Below the pieces are notes generated by a model. The model did no database searches, was not told the DNA's origin, and worked only from the letters and a program-made list of their open reading frames with translations. 64,000 bases of DNA from Bacillus sp. ISL-51 (GTDB lineage: Bacteria > Bacillota > Bacilli > Bacillales > Bacillaceae), in the NCBI RefSeq assembly GCF_018613535.1, contig NZ_JAGGQB010000004.1:124001-188000 (forward strand). Direction: 5' to 3'. Both the position numbers and the translations under genes were made by a program. Positions 24,527 to 35,861 of this stretch are shown here, piece by piece; positions within the stretch are counted from its first letter, which is position 1; each line of letters opens with the position of its first letter.

Positions 24527-24868
24527 TTACCGCTTTCTGTATATAATGTGTCCTTTCGTAACAACCAGTTTTGCAATCAACCGCTCACTCACGATAAACA
24601 CCGGATACGCGCATACGAGCGCAAATATGGCGGCCGGCACATACCGGGCGGCAGGAAAAACCGGAATGACAGCCGTTCTGGCCATCTGCACGAGATAAAT
24701 CAACAGCACCGTTATCGCGATCGCCACCGCCATAATCGGAGCCGACACTTTATATTCACGCAGCTTTACATGGCAATGCCCGCATTGAAACTGGCACGGG
24801 ATCATTGAGGATCTGACCATGTCGCCTGTAATCGGCTTGCCGCAGTTCGGGCAGGTCGTTTCTTTCAT
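24527..24868 (-). CDS. Zinc-ribbon membrane protein of unknown function (113 aa)
   Basis: The N-terminus has two Cys pairs (CPNCG, about residues 6-10; CQFQCGHCH, about 25-33) that can form one zinc ribbon. Two transmembrane segments follow (about 44-64 and 73-95) and a basic tail HIIYRKR. ATG 24868 behind GGAGG is chosen; the 50-codon upstream extension is not plausible. It is divergent from ycnK, at the place where B. subtilis has ycnL. I do not recognise a named family. The proximity to copper genes may be chance. Confidence 0.72.
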   Translation of the reverse strand: MKETTCPNCGKPITGDMVRSSMIPCQFQCGHCHVKLREYKVSAPIMAVAIAITVLLIYLVQMARTAVIPVFPAARYVPAAIFALVCAYPVFIVSERLIAKLVVTKGHIIYRKR

Positions 24869-24920
24869 CTTTATTCCTCCATTCAATACTTCTATTATAA
24901 CAAAGAATGTCCCGGCCGTT

Positions 24921-24958
24921 TTGAACTTGTGATTGTTCAACATATTTTCACATATTTT
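24921..24958. promoter_or_regulatory. Repeats in the divergent region upstream of ycnK
   Basis: TTGAAC-N8-GTTCAA (24921-24940) is an inverted repeat, directly followed by two direct copies of ACATATTTT (24940-24948 and 24950-24958). They lie about 90-125 bp before ycnK and about 55-90 bp before the divergent zinc-ribbon gene. YcnK represses its own operon in B. subtilis, so one of these may be its site; this is inference. Confidence 0.4.
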
Positions 24959-25046
24959 ATCATCAGGCTCTTGTACACTCCGATGAAAACATCTACTCTT
25001 GAAAATGAGGATCATCACTCATTCGCATAAAAAGGGGGATGCAGAA

Positions 25047-25619
25047 TTGCTTCCGATTAACAGACAGCAAAAAATGCTTGAATGGCTGAAGCAAGAGAGC
25101 GTGTTAAAAATTTCTGATATAAGCGAGAGATTCGGTGTCTCTGAAATGACTGTTTACAGAGACGTCAATCAGCTGGCTAAGTCGAACCGGATTATTAAAA
25201 CACCCGGCGGCATTACGCTCCCATCCGCTTCAGAGCAAAACGCCAATCAATGCGGCTATTGCTTGCGGCCGATTCAGCACTCCTATTCTGTTCAGCTTAT
25301 CACTGCTTCGCAAGCCGTCGAGCAGATGTGCTGCATTCATTGCGCGATTTTGCGGTATGAAGATAAAAAAGAAGAAGTGTCCCATGTCATATGTAAGGAT
25401 TTTCTTCTGGAGACGACGATTACGGCCGCCTCTGCGCACTTTTTATTACACGCCGAAATCGATCTCCACTGCTGCCAGCCGCAGGCGATTCCCTTTTCAA
25501 CGCTCGATTACGCGAAACGGTTTCAAAAAGGGTTCGGCGGGGTCATTTGCACATTTGACCAGGCAGCGGAAATTATCTTACACGACAGGCAAAAGGGATG
25601 CACTTGCACCAAGACGTAA
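25047..25619 (+). CDS. ycnK: Copper-responsive DeoR-family repressor YcnK
   Basis: 190 residues. An N-terminal DeoR-type HTH (about 3-55, ISDISERFGVSEMTVYRDVN) is fused to a NosL-like copper-binding domain with the cysteines of QCGYCLRP, QMCCIHCA and the C-terminal GCTCTKT. In B. subtilis it represses ycnJ when copper is sufficient. The start is TTG 25047 (LPINRQQ) behind GGGGGATG; this gives the B. subtilis length, unlike an upstream in-frame ATG. First gene of ycnK-ycnJ-ycnI. Confidence 0.9.
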   Translation: MLPINRQQKMLEWLKQESVLKISDISERFGVSEMTVYRDVNQLAKSNRIIKTPGGITLPSASEQNANQCGYCLRPIQHSYSVQLITASQAVEQMCCIHCAILRYEDKKEEVSHVICKDFLLETTITAASAHFLLHAEIDLHCCQPQAIPFSTLDYAKRFQKGFGGVICTFDQAAEIILHDRQKGCTCTKT

Positions 25620-25652
25620 CAACAACCAACCGGAAGGACGGTGTCTTCAGCC

Positions 25653-27287
25653 ATGAGACGAAATAAACTGTGGCTCATTCTTCTGCTGTTCCTTGTTTTG
25701 TTTCCGAAAACAAGCTTTGCCCATGCCTATATCACAAGCTCAACACCGGGTGAGAACAGCGAGTTAAAACAAGCGCCGAAGCAGGTCGAGATTCAGTTTA
25801 ATGAACCGATCGAGGAAGGCTTCCATTCCATCAAAGTGTATAATTCATCCGGCGAACGGGTCGATACGGGCCGGACAGCAATGAAAAAAAATGATAACCG
25901 TGTCATGACCGCCGCTTTACAAAAAAAACTGCCGCATGACATTTACAGAGCAGAATGGAACGCGGTGTCAGCCGACGGGCATCCGGTTTCCGGCGTCATA
26001 CCTTTCAGCGTCGGAAAAGCGGACGGAGCCTTTCAAGACAAAACGGCTTCCGGAGCATCGCTTCATCCCGAAACGGCAATCGACCGCGGCATCTTGTACA
26101 CGGCCTTTTCTCTGTTTATCGGAACGGCTTTTTTCCACCTTCTTTGGTACAGATCGAAGGCAGGCTTGTCAGGAACGCTTGCAAAGCGAACCGTCAAGCT
26201 GTATATCGTCTCCTTGTCTTTGTTAGGGCTGGCCCTGATCTGCCAGCTTCCGATTCAGACGAAGGAAAATGCGGGAGGCTCGTGGAGCGCCGCTTTTCAG
26301 CCTGGCTATATAAAAGAAACGCTTCTGCAAACGGCGGGCGGATCGATCTGGATGATTCAAATCGGCTTATACGTGCTGCTTGTTTTATCCATGATTCCGG
26401 TGTTAAAAAAGAAACAATTTCGTTCTTTTACATTCTGGACGGCGCCGCTTCTCTTCTTTTTCGGATCGCTTTTGGCTAAGGCATTTGCCGGGCATGCTGC
26501 GGTTATTGAAGAAAAAGCGGTCGGCATCACGATGGATTTTTTCCATTTATCAGCGGCCTCTGTGTGGACGGGCGGAATGGCGGCGCTTGTGCTGCTTCTT
26601 TCCCCAGAGTGGAGAAAGCCCGATAAATCGGCAGCGCGGGAAACGGTCAAGCGGTTCTCCCCTTGGGCATTCAGTGCTGTCGGCGTGCTTTTGTTCTCAG
26701 GCGTGCTGAATGGATTTTTCATTATCCGCTCGTTTGATTCGCTCTTTCACACCGCTTACGGCAAAACGCTTCTGGTGAAAATCGGCCTGTTTGTTATTAT
26801 GCTTGCGCTCGGCGGCATTCATGTGTGGATCACAAAATACCGGCAGACGCGCAGCATCAGCCGGACGGTCAAGGCTGAATGGGTGATCGGCATTGCGGTA
26901 TTGTTTATAACCGCTGTGTTCACAAGTCTGCCAAGCCCGCCGGCACCGGCGCCGGAGCCGTTTAACGGTTCAGAAATGATCGGCAGCGGACAAACATTGT
27001 CTATCAGTATCAGCCCGAATCAGCCGGGTAAAAATGAATTTGAAGTGAGAGTCACCGATCATAACGGCCGGCTTGTCAAAGATATTCAGCAATTCACGGT
27101 GACCGTATATCAGACGGGCTTCAGCGGCAGTAAAAACGAAAGCACCTTTGATTTGAAAAAGACAAAGCAAGGCGTATTTGAAGCTGATAACCTTTCTATT
27201 ACTGAAAAAGGAAACTGGAAAATCAAAGTCCACGGACTGACAAGCGACTTTAACGAGATCAACCAAATCTTCACTACCACAAACTAA
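25653..27287 (+). CDS. ycnJ: Copper import protein YcnJ (CopC-CopD fusion)
   Basis: 544 residues. A signal peptide (MRRNKLWLILLLFLVLFPKTSFA) leaves His as the new N-terminus (HAYITSSTPGENSE), the Cu(II) ligand of CopC domains (about 24-120). Eight or so transmembrane helices of a CopD domain follow (about 140-420), then an extracytoplasmic YtkA-like domain (about 440-540). It is linked to copper uptake in B. subtilis. ATG 25653 is chosen because the signal peptide starts there; a GTG at 25641 is possible. ycnI starts 12 bp after it. Confidence 0.9.
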   Translation: MRRNKLWLILLLFLVLFPKTSFAHAYITSSTPGENSELKQAPKQVEIQFNEPIEEGFHSIKVYNSSGERVDTGRTAMKKNDNRVMTAALQKKLPHDIYRAEWNAVSADGHPVSGVIPFSVGKADGAFQDKTASGASLHPETAIDRGILYTAFSLFIGTAFFHLLWYRSKAGLSGTLAKRTVKLYIVSLSLLGLALICQLPIQTKENAGGSWSAAFQPGYIKETLLQTAGGSIWMIQIGLYVLLVLSMIPVLKKKQFRSFTFWTAPLLFFFGSLLAKAFAGHAAVIEEKAVGITMDFFHLSAASVWTGGMAALVLLLSPEWRKPDKSAARETVKRFSPWAFSAVGVLLFSGVLNGFFIIRSFDSLFHTAYGKTLLVKIGLFVIMLALGGIHVWITKYRQTRSISRTVKAEWVIGIAVLFITAVFTSLPSPPAPAPEPFNGSEMIGSGQTLSISISPNQPGKNEFEVRVTDHNGRLVKDIQQFTVTVYQTGFSGSKNESTFDLKKTKQGVFEADNLSITEKGNWKIKVHGLTSDFNEINQIFTTTN

Positions 27288-27299
27288 GGAGTGTGTCTC

Positions 27300-27911
27300 A
27301 TGTTGAAAAAAAATGCTTTATCATTCATTTCGGCCGTGATTATGTCACTCGTATGCTTTACGGCTTCGGCAAGCGCCCACGTTTCAGTGAAACCAGCGGA
27401 ATCAGCTGCCGGCTCTTGGGAAACGTACACGATGAAAGTGCCTGTCGAAAAAAATGAACCGACCACAAAGGTTGTGCTGAAAATGCCCTCGGGTGTTGAA
27501 TTCCAGCAGTATCAGCCGATTCCAGGCTGGAAAACCTCTGTTTCAAAACATGATGATAAAAACGTGTCAGTCACTTGGCAAGCAACAGCAGGCGGCATTA
27601 AGCCCGGCCAATTCCAGCAATTCACATTCGTTGCAAAAAACCCTGAAAAGACCGAAGATGCGGCTTGGGATGCCTATCAATATTATAAAGACGGCAGCAT
27701 TGTAGAATGGACGGGAGACGAAAAAGCCGACACACCGCATTCGATTACAAAAATCACAAAAGCGGCGAACGTCACTGATGCACACGGAGCTTCACAAACA
27801 AAGGAAGAAAGCAAATCAGGCACATCAGCGCTTGAGATTGCGGCCATCGTTCTTTCAGCCGCAGCCATTATCTTGTCCATAGCGGCGCTTTTGAAGAAAA
27901 AACGCGCGTAA
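27300..27911 (+). CDS. ycnI: Copper-binding DUF1775 protein YcnI
   Basis: 203 residues: signal peptide ending SASA, then HVSVKPAESAAGSWE, placing a His at the mature N-terminus, which in B. subtilis YcnI forms a mono-histidine Cu(II) site. The DUF1775 domain (about 28-150) is followed by a Ser/Lys/Glu-rich stretch and a C-terminal membrane anchor ending LLKKKRA. Probably hands copper to YcnJ. ATG 27300 with GGAGTG upstream; GTG 27291 is less likely. Confidence 0.9.
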   Translation: MLKKNALSFISAVIMSLVCFTASASAHVSVKPAESAAGSWETYTMKVPVEKNEPTTKVVLKMPSGVEFQQYQPIPGWKTSVSKHDDKNVSVTWQATAGGIKPGQFQQFTFVAKNPEKTEDAAWDAYQYYKDGSIVEWTGDEKADTPHSITKITKAANVTDAHGASQTKEESKSGTSALEIAAIVLSAAAIILSIAALLKKKRA

Positions 27912-27955
27912 AAAAAAGCGATCCGGCTCATATTGAGTCTGCGATCGCTTTTTTT
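27911..27955. terminator. Bidirectional terminator between ycnI and gdh
   Basis: Stem AAGCGATC/GATCGCTT with an inner GCTCA/TGAGT extension; A-run on the left and T-run on the right serve the convergent genes. Confidence 0.87.
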
Positions 27956-27956
27956 C

Positions 27957-28763
<807 letters not shown>

Positions 28764-29627
28764 TTATGAATTTGATTTTGCGATTCCTAAGAATACCGCG
28801 GCCGCAATGATCAGAATAATACCGATGGCGATGGCGACCAGCTGGCGTTTCGTTTTCGTCTCACGGAGAATGAAGATCCCGCCGAGCGTGCTGATGACAA
28901 TTCCCATTTGTGATAATGAAAAGCTTGTCGCAACTCCGACTCTCGGCTGTGAGATGAACAGAAACATATTTCCGAGCGCCCAGATGATTCCCGGCAGAAT
29001 GTTGCGGATCGCATACTTATTAAACGGTTTATGCTTGTACGTCAGCACCAGACCGCCAATCACCATCCCGATCGCCTGAGGCAAAAGCGCTGACCAGCCG
29101 GATACGCCGAACAGCCGGGCAACGACGACGTAGACTAAATAACCAAGCGTGGAGATCAGCAGGATAACGATCCCTTTTTTCAAGTCTCCCGGTTCTCCGT
29201 CCGCCTGTCCCTTTTTATCATTCAGCGATGTGAGCACAATTCCGACAATGATAAAAATAAGGGCGAGAATACCTAACGTAATCGCGATAGGCGTTGACCA
29301 TTCTTTGAACACGATAACGCCGAACAAAGAAGTCGAGACGAGCTGCATCCCCGTTGAGATCGGCATCGTTTTTGAAACACCCATCAGCTGGATGCTTTTT
29401 AACTGATTGCTTTGTCCGAGCGACCAAAACAGCCCCGATACGATTCCGACAATAAAAATGCGCAGCGACAGCACCGGATGGACAAACAGGTAAAGCACAA
29501 ACGAAACGATAAGCGCCCCGATTGTCGTTCCCAGTGTCTGACTGTAAGGCCCGCCGCCCAGTTTGACATTAAATAACACGATGCTCCCCCAAAATAAAGC
29601 CGGGAGAAGAGCCAGTAATATATCCAT
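28764..29627 (-). CDS. glcU: Glucose uptake protein GlcU
   Basis: 287 residues with ten hydrophobic helices of the glucose/ribose porter (GRP, DMT) family; begins MDILLALLPALFWGSIVLFN. It is a proton-driven, PTS-independent glucose importer placed before gdh, so imported free glucose can be oxidised directly. A SigG-like promoter at 29660-29688 agrees with forespore expression. Confidence 0.93.
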   Translation of the reverse strand: MDILLALLPALFWGSIVLFNVKLGGGPYSQTLGTTIGALIVSFVLYLFVHPVLSLRIFIVGIVSGLFWSLGQSNQLKSIQLMGVSKTMPISTGMQLVSTSLFGVIVFKEWSTPIAITLGILALIFIIVGIVLTSLNDKKGQADGEPGDLKKGIVILLISTLGYLVYVVVARLFGVSGWSALLPQAIGMVIGGLVLTYKHKPFNKYAIRNILPGIIWALGNMFLFISQPRVGVATSFSLSQMGIVISTLGGIFILRETKTKRQLVAIAIGIILIIAAAVFLGIAKSNS

Positions 29628-29659
29628 GATGGCGACCTTCTTTCAATCGTATTTGCTGT

Positions 29660-29688
29660 TATTTTGTCTGGAATCATATCGATTATTC
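29660..29688 (-). promoter_or_regulatory. SigG promoter of glcU-gdh
   Basis: GAATA (29688-29684), 17-base spacer, CAAAATA (29666-29660) on the reverse strand, close to the SigG pattern GHATR-N17/18-CATNNTA. The glcU-gdh operon is forespore specific in B. subtilis. Confidence 0.6.
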
Positions 29689-29699
29689 TCTAAACAAGA

Positions 29700-29734
29700 T
29701 AAAAAAAGCCTGCCGGCGAATCTCACCGGCAAGC
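29700..29734 (-). terminator. Rho-independent terminator after the EamA transporter gene
   Basis: Stem GCTTGCCGG/CCGGCAGGC followed by TTTTTTTATC on the reverse strand. Confidence 0.87.
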
Positions 29735-29742
29735 ATAAAAAT

Positions 29743-30642
29743 TTAAGCAGTATGTTTTATAGCGCTTCCTTGTCTTTGCAGCAGTAAAAAGAAAAAGACG
29801 CCGCACAGAACGAGCACGCCTCCCGCCATTTGAATGGAGGTTACACGTTCTCCAAGCAGAAGCACAGCAAATATCGTCGCTCCGACCGGTTCCCCGAGAA
29901 TACTCATAGAAATAGTGGTCGCATTCACAAAGTTCAAGAGCCAATTGTTAATGACATGCGACATCGTCGGGATGACGGCCAGCAGCAAAAAGATACCCCA
30001 CTCTCTCGCAGCATAGCCGCTGAACGGGGCGGACACGCTTACGTTATAGATCACCAGAAAAAAGCCGGCAAATAAGAAAACACAAAAGCTGTACACCCAG
30101 TGTGACACTTTTTTGACCGCTTGCTGTCCGATTAACAAATAACAAACCACTGCTATCACGCTGAAAAATGACAGCGCGTCACCTAAAATGGCCGCCCGGC
30201 TGTGCCCGAGATCGCCCCAGCCGATCATGGCGGAACCGATAACGGCAGCACACATAATTAAAAGGGCGCGCCCGCTCGTTTTTTCTCTATAGATCAGATA
30301 TCCCCCGAGAAGGGATATGATCGGCTGCAGCGCGAGAATAACCGTCGAGCTGGCAACGGTTGTCAGCTTTAATGACCCGAACCACAGCACAAAGTGCAAA
30401 CCGAGGAAAAAGCCCGATACCCCTAAAAGCGCCCACTCTCTCATACGGATGCCCAAAAATTCCTCCCGCTTTCCTGCAACAAACGGAAGCATTAAAACAG
30501 CGGCAAAAAGCATACGGTACATGCTCAACACTGAGGCAGGCGCCCCCGACCATTTCACGATAATTGCAGAAAAAGAAATCGCGATAATGGAAATCACAAG
30601 CGGAAGCCCGATCGATCTCCTTTTTTCCATGTCCTGTTTCAT
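29743..30642 (-). CDS. EamA/DMT-family transporter
   Basis: 299 residues with ten predicted helices in two EamA repeats (about 12-145 and 155-290). Members of this family export amino acids, metabolites or drugs; the substrate here cannot be inferred. It lies between glcU and gabD on the same strand but has its own terminator and ribosome-binding site (AAGGATG before ATG 30642), so it is probably a single-gene unit. I do not recall a gene here in B. subtilis, so it may be specific to this lineage. Confidence 0.82.
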   Translation of the reverse strand: MKQDMEKRRSIGLPLVISIIAISFSAIIVKWSGAPASVLSMYRMLFAAVLMLPFVAGKREEFLGIRMREWALLGVSGFFLGLHFVLWFGSLKLTTVASSTVILALQPIISLLGGYLIYREKTSGRALLIMCAAVIGSAMIGWGDLGHSRAAILGDALSFFSVIAVVCYLLIGQQAVKKVSHWVYSFCVFLFAGFFLVIYNVSVSAPFSGYAAREWGIFLLLAVIPTMSHVINNWLLNFVNATTISMSILGEPVGATIFAVLLLGERVTSIQMAGGVLVLCGVFFFLLLQRQGSAIKHTA

Positions 30643-30741
30643 CTTTCATCATCCTTGTCTTAACATTCAGAAAACATATATGAGAAATATACTACGGGCG
30701 CATACACGGCGCAATACGTATTTTGCCCTGCCTGCACAATC

Positions 30742-30769
30742 AAAAAAGCCCCGCTTGAAGCGGGGCTTT
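30742..30769 (-). terminator. Rho-independent terminator after gabD
   Basis: Perfect stem AAAGCCCCGCTT/AAGCGGGGCTTT with T-rich continuation TTTTTTG on the reverse strand. Confidence 0.9.
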
Positions 30770-30781
30770 CCTTTACAGAAA

Positions 30782-32167
30782 TTAAAGTCCGATAGACATA
30801 TATTTTGTTTCAAGATAAGGCTCAATTCCTTCTGTACCGCCTTCACGGCCGATGCCGCTTTCTTTCATTCCGCCAAACGGGGCTTGAACTGCGGACGGGC
30901 CGCCGTCGTTCCAGCCGATAATGCCGTATTCAAGCTGTTCTGAAATATAAATGCCGCGGCGGTAATTTTCTGTGAAGAAATAAGCCGCAAGCCCGAACGG
31001 CGTATCGTTCGCAAGCTTAATCGCTTCATCAATATCAGAGAAAGTAACGATCGGCGCAACCGGGCCGAAGGTTTCTTCATGCATGATGTTCATGGATGTA
31101 TCCACGTCTGCCAGCACAGTCGGCGTAACGAAATAGCAGCCTTTCTCATCGTTTTGGTCAAATGTTCCGCCGGTCAGCACTTTTGCGCCTTTTTCCACGG
31201 CGTCATTGATTTGGCCGACGATTTTGTCGAAGCCTTTTTTGTTGATGACCGGTCCGACGTTTACGCCTTCCTCAAGGCCGTTGCCGACTTTGAGCTTTGC
31301 CGCCTCTTCACTCAGTTTTTTCGCAAACTCATCCTTAATGGACTCGTGAACGATTAAACGGTTCGCGCAGACGCACGTTTGGCCTGCGTTTCTGAATTTA
31401 GAGGCCATGGTTTGTTTTACCGCGAGATCAAGATCAGCGTCCTCGTCTACGATCAGCGGCGCATGCCCGCCAAGCTCCATAGACATGTGTTTTACCGTAT
31501 CGGCGCTGTTTTTCATTAAGATTTTGCCGACCGGCGTTGAACCGGTAAATGTAATTTTGCGGATTTTCGGGCTGCTGGTAAAGACGTTTCCGATCTCTGC
31601 TCCGTCTCCTATCACCACTTGCAGCACGTCCTTCGGAATACCCGCTTCATAAGCAAGACGCGCAAGTGCGTAAGCAGAAAGCGGCGTGTCCTCTGCCGGT
31701 TTAATGATGAACGTACAGCCTGCCGCCAAAGCCGGCGCTGCTTTTCTTGTGATCATCGCATTCGGGAAATTCCAAGGCGTAATCGCCGCAACCGGGCCGA
31801 CCGCCTGGCGCGTGACGACAATCCGCTTGCCCGCCGCCGCAGGAACCGTTCTGCCGTATATGCGTTTCGCTTCTTCCGCAAACCATTCGATGTAGCCTGC
31901 CCCGTATAATACCTCGCCGACCGCCTCTTGGTACGGTTTCCCGTTTTCCTTCGTAATTAATTCCGCAAGTTCTTCTTTATGTTCAACAATCAGCTCATAC
32001 CATTTTCTTAAAAGTGACGCACGTTCTCCGGCTGATGTTTTAGACCATGATTGAAACGCTTGATGTGAACGTTCAATCGCTTCTTCAACTTCCTGAGCCG
32101 TTTGCTGAGGGATGCTTTCGATCGCCTCTCCCGTCGCCGGATTGTAAACCGTTAATTGTTCTGGCAT
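30782..32167 (-). CDS. gabD: Succinate-semialdehyde dehydrogenase GabD
   Basis: 461 to 462 residues of the aldehyde dehydrogenase family: cofactor loop [12 protein letters not shown], catalytic Glu in [11 protein letters not shown] and catalytic Cys in [10 protein letters not shown]. It oxidises succinate semialdehyde, formed by GabT, to succinate. ATG 32167 is chosen because AAAGGA lies 9 bp before it; the ATG three codons upstream directly adjoins that ribosome-binding site. Second gene of gabT-gabD. Confidence 0.95.
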   Translation of the reverse strand: MPEQLTVYNPATGEAIESIPQQTAQEVEEAIERSHQAFQSWSKTSAGERASLLRKWYELIVEHKEELAELITKENGKPYQEAVGEVLYGAGYIEWFAEEAKRIYGRTVPAAAGKRIVVTRQAVGPVAAITPWNFPNAMITRKAAPALAAGCTFIIKPAEDTPLSAYALARLAYEAGIPKDVLQVVIGDGAEIGNVFTSSPKIRKITFTGSTPVGKILMKNSADTVKHMSMELGGHAPLIVDEDADLDLAVKQTMASKFRNAGQTCVCANRLIVHESIKDEFAKKLSEEAAKLKVGNGLEEGVNVGPVINKKGFDKIVGQINDAVEKGAKVLTGGTFDQNDEKGCYFVTPTVLADVDTSMNIMHEETFGPVAPIVTFSDIDEAIKLANDTPFGLAAYFFTENYRRGIYISEQLEYGIIGWNDGGPSAVQAPFGGMKESGIGREGGTEGIEPYLETKYMSIGL

Positions 32168-32244
32168 ATTGAACATTCCTTTCTCTGCTATGTGTGTTAC
32201 TTCTCATGATAGCAGACTCATCCTTGAGCTTTCCAACAATGAGC

Positions 32245-33552
32245 TTACAGAGCTGCTTCAATAATCTCAAGGCCTTCTGCAAGCTGCTCATCCGTCATCA
32301 CAAGCGGCGTCAGAAATCTGATAATGTTGCCGTTGATTCCCGCTGTTAAGAGAAGCAGTCCGTTTTCGTTGGCTGTTTTGGCGATAGCAGCGGCTTTAGC
32401 TTTATCCGGTTCACGCGTAACTTGATCTTTGACAATTTCAATGGCGGCCATCGCCCCGAGTCTGCGCACTTCTCCGATAAAGGCGTGTTCTTTTTTCCAT
32501 TCAAGCGCCTGCTCTTCAATGATCTGCCCGATTTCCTCTGACCGCTGATTAAGACCTTCTTCTTCAATAATATCCAGTACGGCGAGCGCAGCCGCACAGC
32601 CGAGCGGGCTTCCCGCATACGTGCCGCCCAGCTCGCCCGGCGCCGCTGCATCAAGGATTTCCGCACGCCCGATGACTCCGCTGAGCGGCAGTCCGGCAGC
32701 AAGCGATTTGGAAACTGTGATTAAATCAGGCACAACGCCGAAATGCTCAATCGCAAAGTACGTGCCCGTTCTGGCAAAACCGGTCTGTATCTCATCCGCC
32801 ACAAACACGATGCTATGTTCCTTACAGAAATCAGCGACATGCTGAACGAAACGTTTCGAAGGAATAATAAAGCCGCCTTCGCCCTGAACAGGCTCCATCA
32901 CGACACAAGCAACGGTTTCAGGCGCGGCTGAGGAGATAAAGAAATCATCAAAGGCCTTTATAATAAAGTCATCGTATTGCTCATTGCTCATCCCGGCGGG
33001 CTTTTGATAATAGTAAGGAAACGGCGCCTGATACACCTCTGAGGCAAATGGGCCGAAGCCGAATTTATAAGGCTTTACCTTGCTTGTCATGCTCATCGTC
33101 ATATTGGTGCGCCCGTGAAATCCCCGTGTGAAGGAGACAACGCCTTGGCGTTTCGTATATTTTCTGGCGATTTTCACGGCGTTTTCAACCGCTTCCGCTC
33201 CTGAGTTCAGGAAGATCGCTTTTTTGTCATGATCCCCCGGCGCAAGGTTGCAAAGCTTTTCGGCTAATTCAATATAGGACGGATACATCATGACGTTAAA
33301 GCCGGGATGAATCAGATCCTCAGCCTGCTTCTTCACAGCCTCAACCACCTTCGGATGGGAATGGCCGACATTTAACGTTCCGATCGCTCCGGCAAAATCA
33401 ATGAACTTTCTGCCGTCCAAGTCATATAAAAGCGCCCCTTCTCCTTTTACCGCCATGCTGCGGTTTCCGTTGCCGACGCCGTTTGATACAAATTGATCCC
33501 GTTTTTCCTGCCACTGGGCTGTCGTTCTTCCCGATGCTGTTGTTTGACTCAT
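32245..33552 (-). CDS. gabT: 4-aminobutyrate aminotransferase GabT
   Basis: 435 residues, class III PLP aminotransferase: FLNSGAEAVENAVKIAR binds the phosphate, VADEIQTGFARTG holds the cofactor Asp, and the PLP Lys is in ITVSKSLAAGLPL. It converts GABA and 2-oxoglutarate to succinate semialdehyde and glutamate. Divergent from its activator gabR, with repeats in the 110-bp gap. ATG 33552 behind GGGGGATG. Confidence 0.95.
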   Translation of the reverse strand: MSQTTASGRTTAQWQEKRDQFVSNGVGNGNRSMAVKGEGALLYDLDGRKFIDFAGAIGTLNVGHSHPKVVEAVKKQAEDLIHPGFNVMMYPSYIELAEKLCNLAPGDHDKKAIFLNSGAEAVENAVKIARKYTKRQGVVSFTRGFHGRTNMTMSMTSKVKPYKFGFGPFASEVYQAPFPYYYQKPAGMSNEQYDDFIIKAFDDFFISSAAPETVACVVMEPVQGEGGFIIPSKRFVQHVADFCKEHSIVFVADEIQTGFARTGTYFAIEHFGVVPDLITVSKSLAAGLPLSGVIGRAEILDAAAPGELGGTYAGSPLGCAAALAVLDIIEEEGLNQRSEEIGQIIEEQALEWKKEHAFIGEVRRLGAMAAIEIVKDQVTREPDKAKAAAIAKTANENGLLLLTAGINGNIIRFLTPLVMTDEQLAEGLEIIEAAL

Positions 33553-33598
33553 CTATTTCATCCCCCTGCACTGTTTTCTTATCATTCTGACTTCTTTT

Positions 33599-35075
<1,477 letters not shown>

Positions 35076-35076
<1 letters not shown>

Positions 35077-35098
35077 AAAAACCCCCGGTTCCGGGGAT
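35076..35098 (-). terminator. Terminator between gabR and yczG
   Basis: Stem CCCCGG/CCGGGG with a short loop, followed on the reverse strand by a T-run; it directly follows yczG. It is weak for gabR on the plus strand. Confidence 0.75.
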
Positions 35099-35102
35099 TG
35101 GT

Positions 35103-35417
35103 TTACCAGCGGGTTGGCTCTATTTGCAGCACCGCTTCCAGCAAACCTGGAAACGCCTCTTGTAAATCACCTTTGCGCAGGGAATAATAGCGATGCTTCC
35201 CGTCTATGCGCACTTGGGCGATTCCCGCTTCCCTCAGCACTTTGAAGTGGTGAGACAGCGTTGATTTCGCAACCCGGATATCAGCGCATGTGCTGCACGT
35301 TTTTTCTGCTGTTTCAGCCAATTGCTTGACCAGCTCTAAGCGGAGCGGATCACTGAGAGCGTGAAGAACTTTTGTCAGCTGCAAATGATTGGTTTCAGGA
35401 TGGTTTGGAATGTTCAT
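35103..35417 (-). CDS. yczG: ArsR-family transcriptional regulator YczG
   Basis: 104 residues, one winged-HTH domain ([16 protein letters not shown]; recognition helix [17 protein letters not shown]). Two cysteines (CSTC, about residues 41-44) lie before the recognition helix. Divergent from ycnE-ycnD, with a long palindrome in the shared 140-bp region, so it likely represses that pair and itself. The inducer is unknown; the ABM oxygenase and nitroreductase targets suggest a quinone or electrophile. Confidence 0.87.
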   Translation of the reverse strand: MNIPNHPETNHLQLTKVLHALSDPLRLELVKQLAETAEKTCSTCADIRVAKSTLSHHFKVLREAGIAQVRIDGKHRYYSLRKGDLQEAFPGLLEAVLQIEPTRW

Positions 35418-35505
35418 AAATCAAATGTAACACATATCAGCTGCGGGTGACAATTTAGGCAGGAGGGTATTTTCTTTGCCTTACGCCGTTAAACATGTTA
35501 CAGTT

Positions 35506-35525
35506 AGTTCGATAATATTCGAACT
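35506..35525. promoter_or_regulatory. Probable YczG operator
   Basis: AGTTCGA-TAATAT-TCGAACT is a perfect 7-bp inverted repeat (the central bases also pair), flanked by TGTTA (from 35496) and TAACA, giving a wider symmetric site. It lies 33 bp before ycnE and 89 bp before yczG. Confidence 0.7.
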
Positions 35526-35557
35526 ATAACAAATAAACCCAATCAGGAGGAATTGTC

Positions 35558-35845
35558 ATGATCGTCTTACAAGCTTACATGAAAGTAAAACCAGAAAAAC
35601 GCGAGGAATTTTTAGGAGAGGCTCAATCGCTTGTTCATCATTCACGCGCGGAAGAAGGAAATGTACAGTACGATCTGTTTGAAAAGGCCGGCGAAGAAAA
35701 TACGTTCGTCATGCTCGAAAAATGGAAAGATGAAGAAGCAATGAAATTCCATAACGGAACAGAGCATTTCCAAGGATTCGTCGCAAAAGGAAAAGAACTG
35801 CTGAACGCTCCGCTTGATGTCGTTCGCACAGAGCTGGCGGACTAA
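35558..35845 (+). CDS. ycnE: ABM-domain monooxygenase YcnE
   Basis: 95 residues, a single dimeric alpha/beta-barrel ABM domain (YgiN type) with the sequence RAEEGNVQYDLFEKAGEEN and the C-terminal helix HFQGFVAKGKELL. Relatives are quinol monooxygenases. ATG 35558 behind AGGAGG. First gene of ycnE-ycnD, controlled presumably by YczG. Confidence 0.88.
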   Translation: MIVLQAYMKVKPEKREEFLGEAQSLVHHSRAEEGNVQYDLFEKAGEENTFVMLEKWKDEEAMKFHNGTEHFQGFVAKGKELLNAPLDVVRTELAD

Positions 35846-35861
35846 CGAAAGGATGGCTGAC

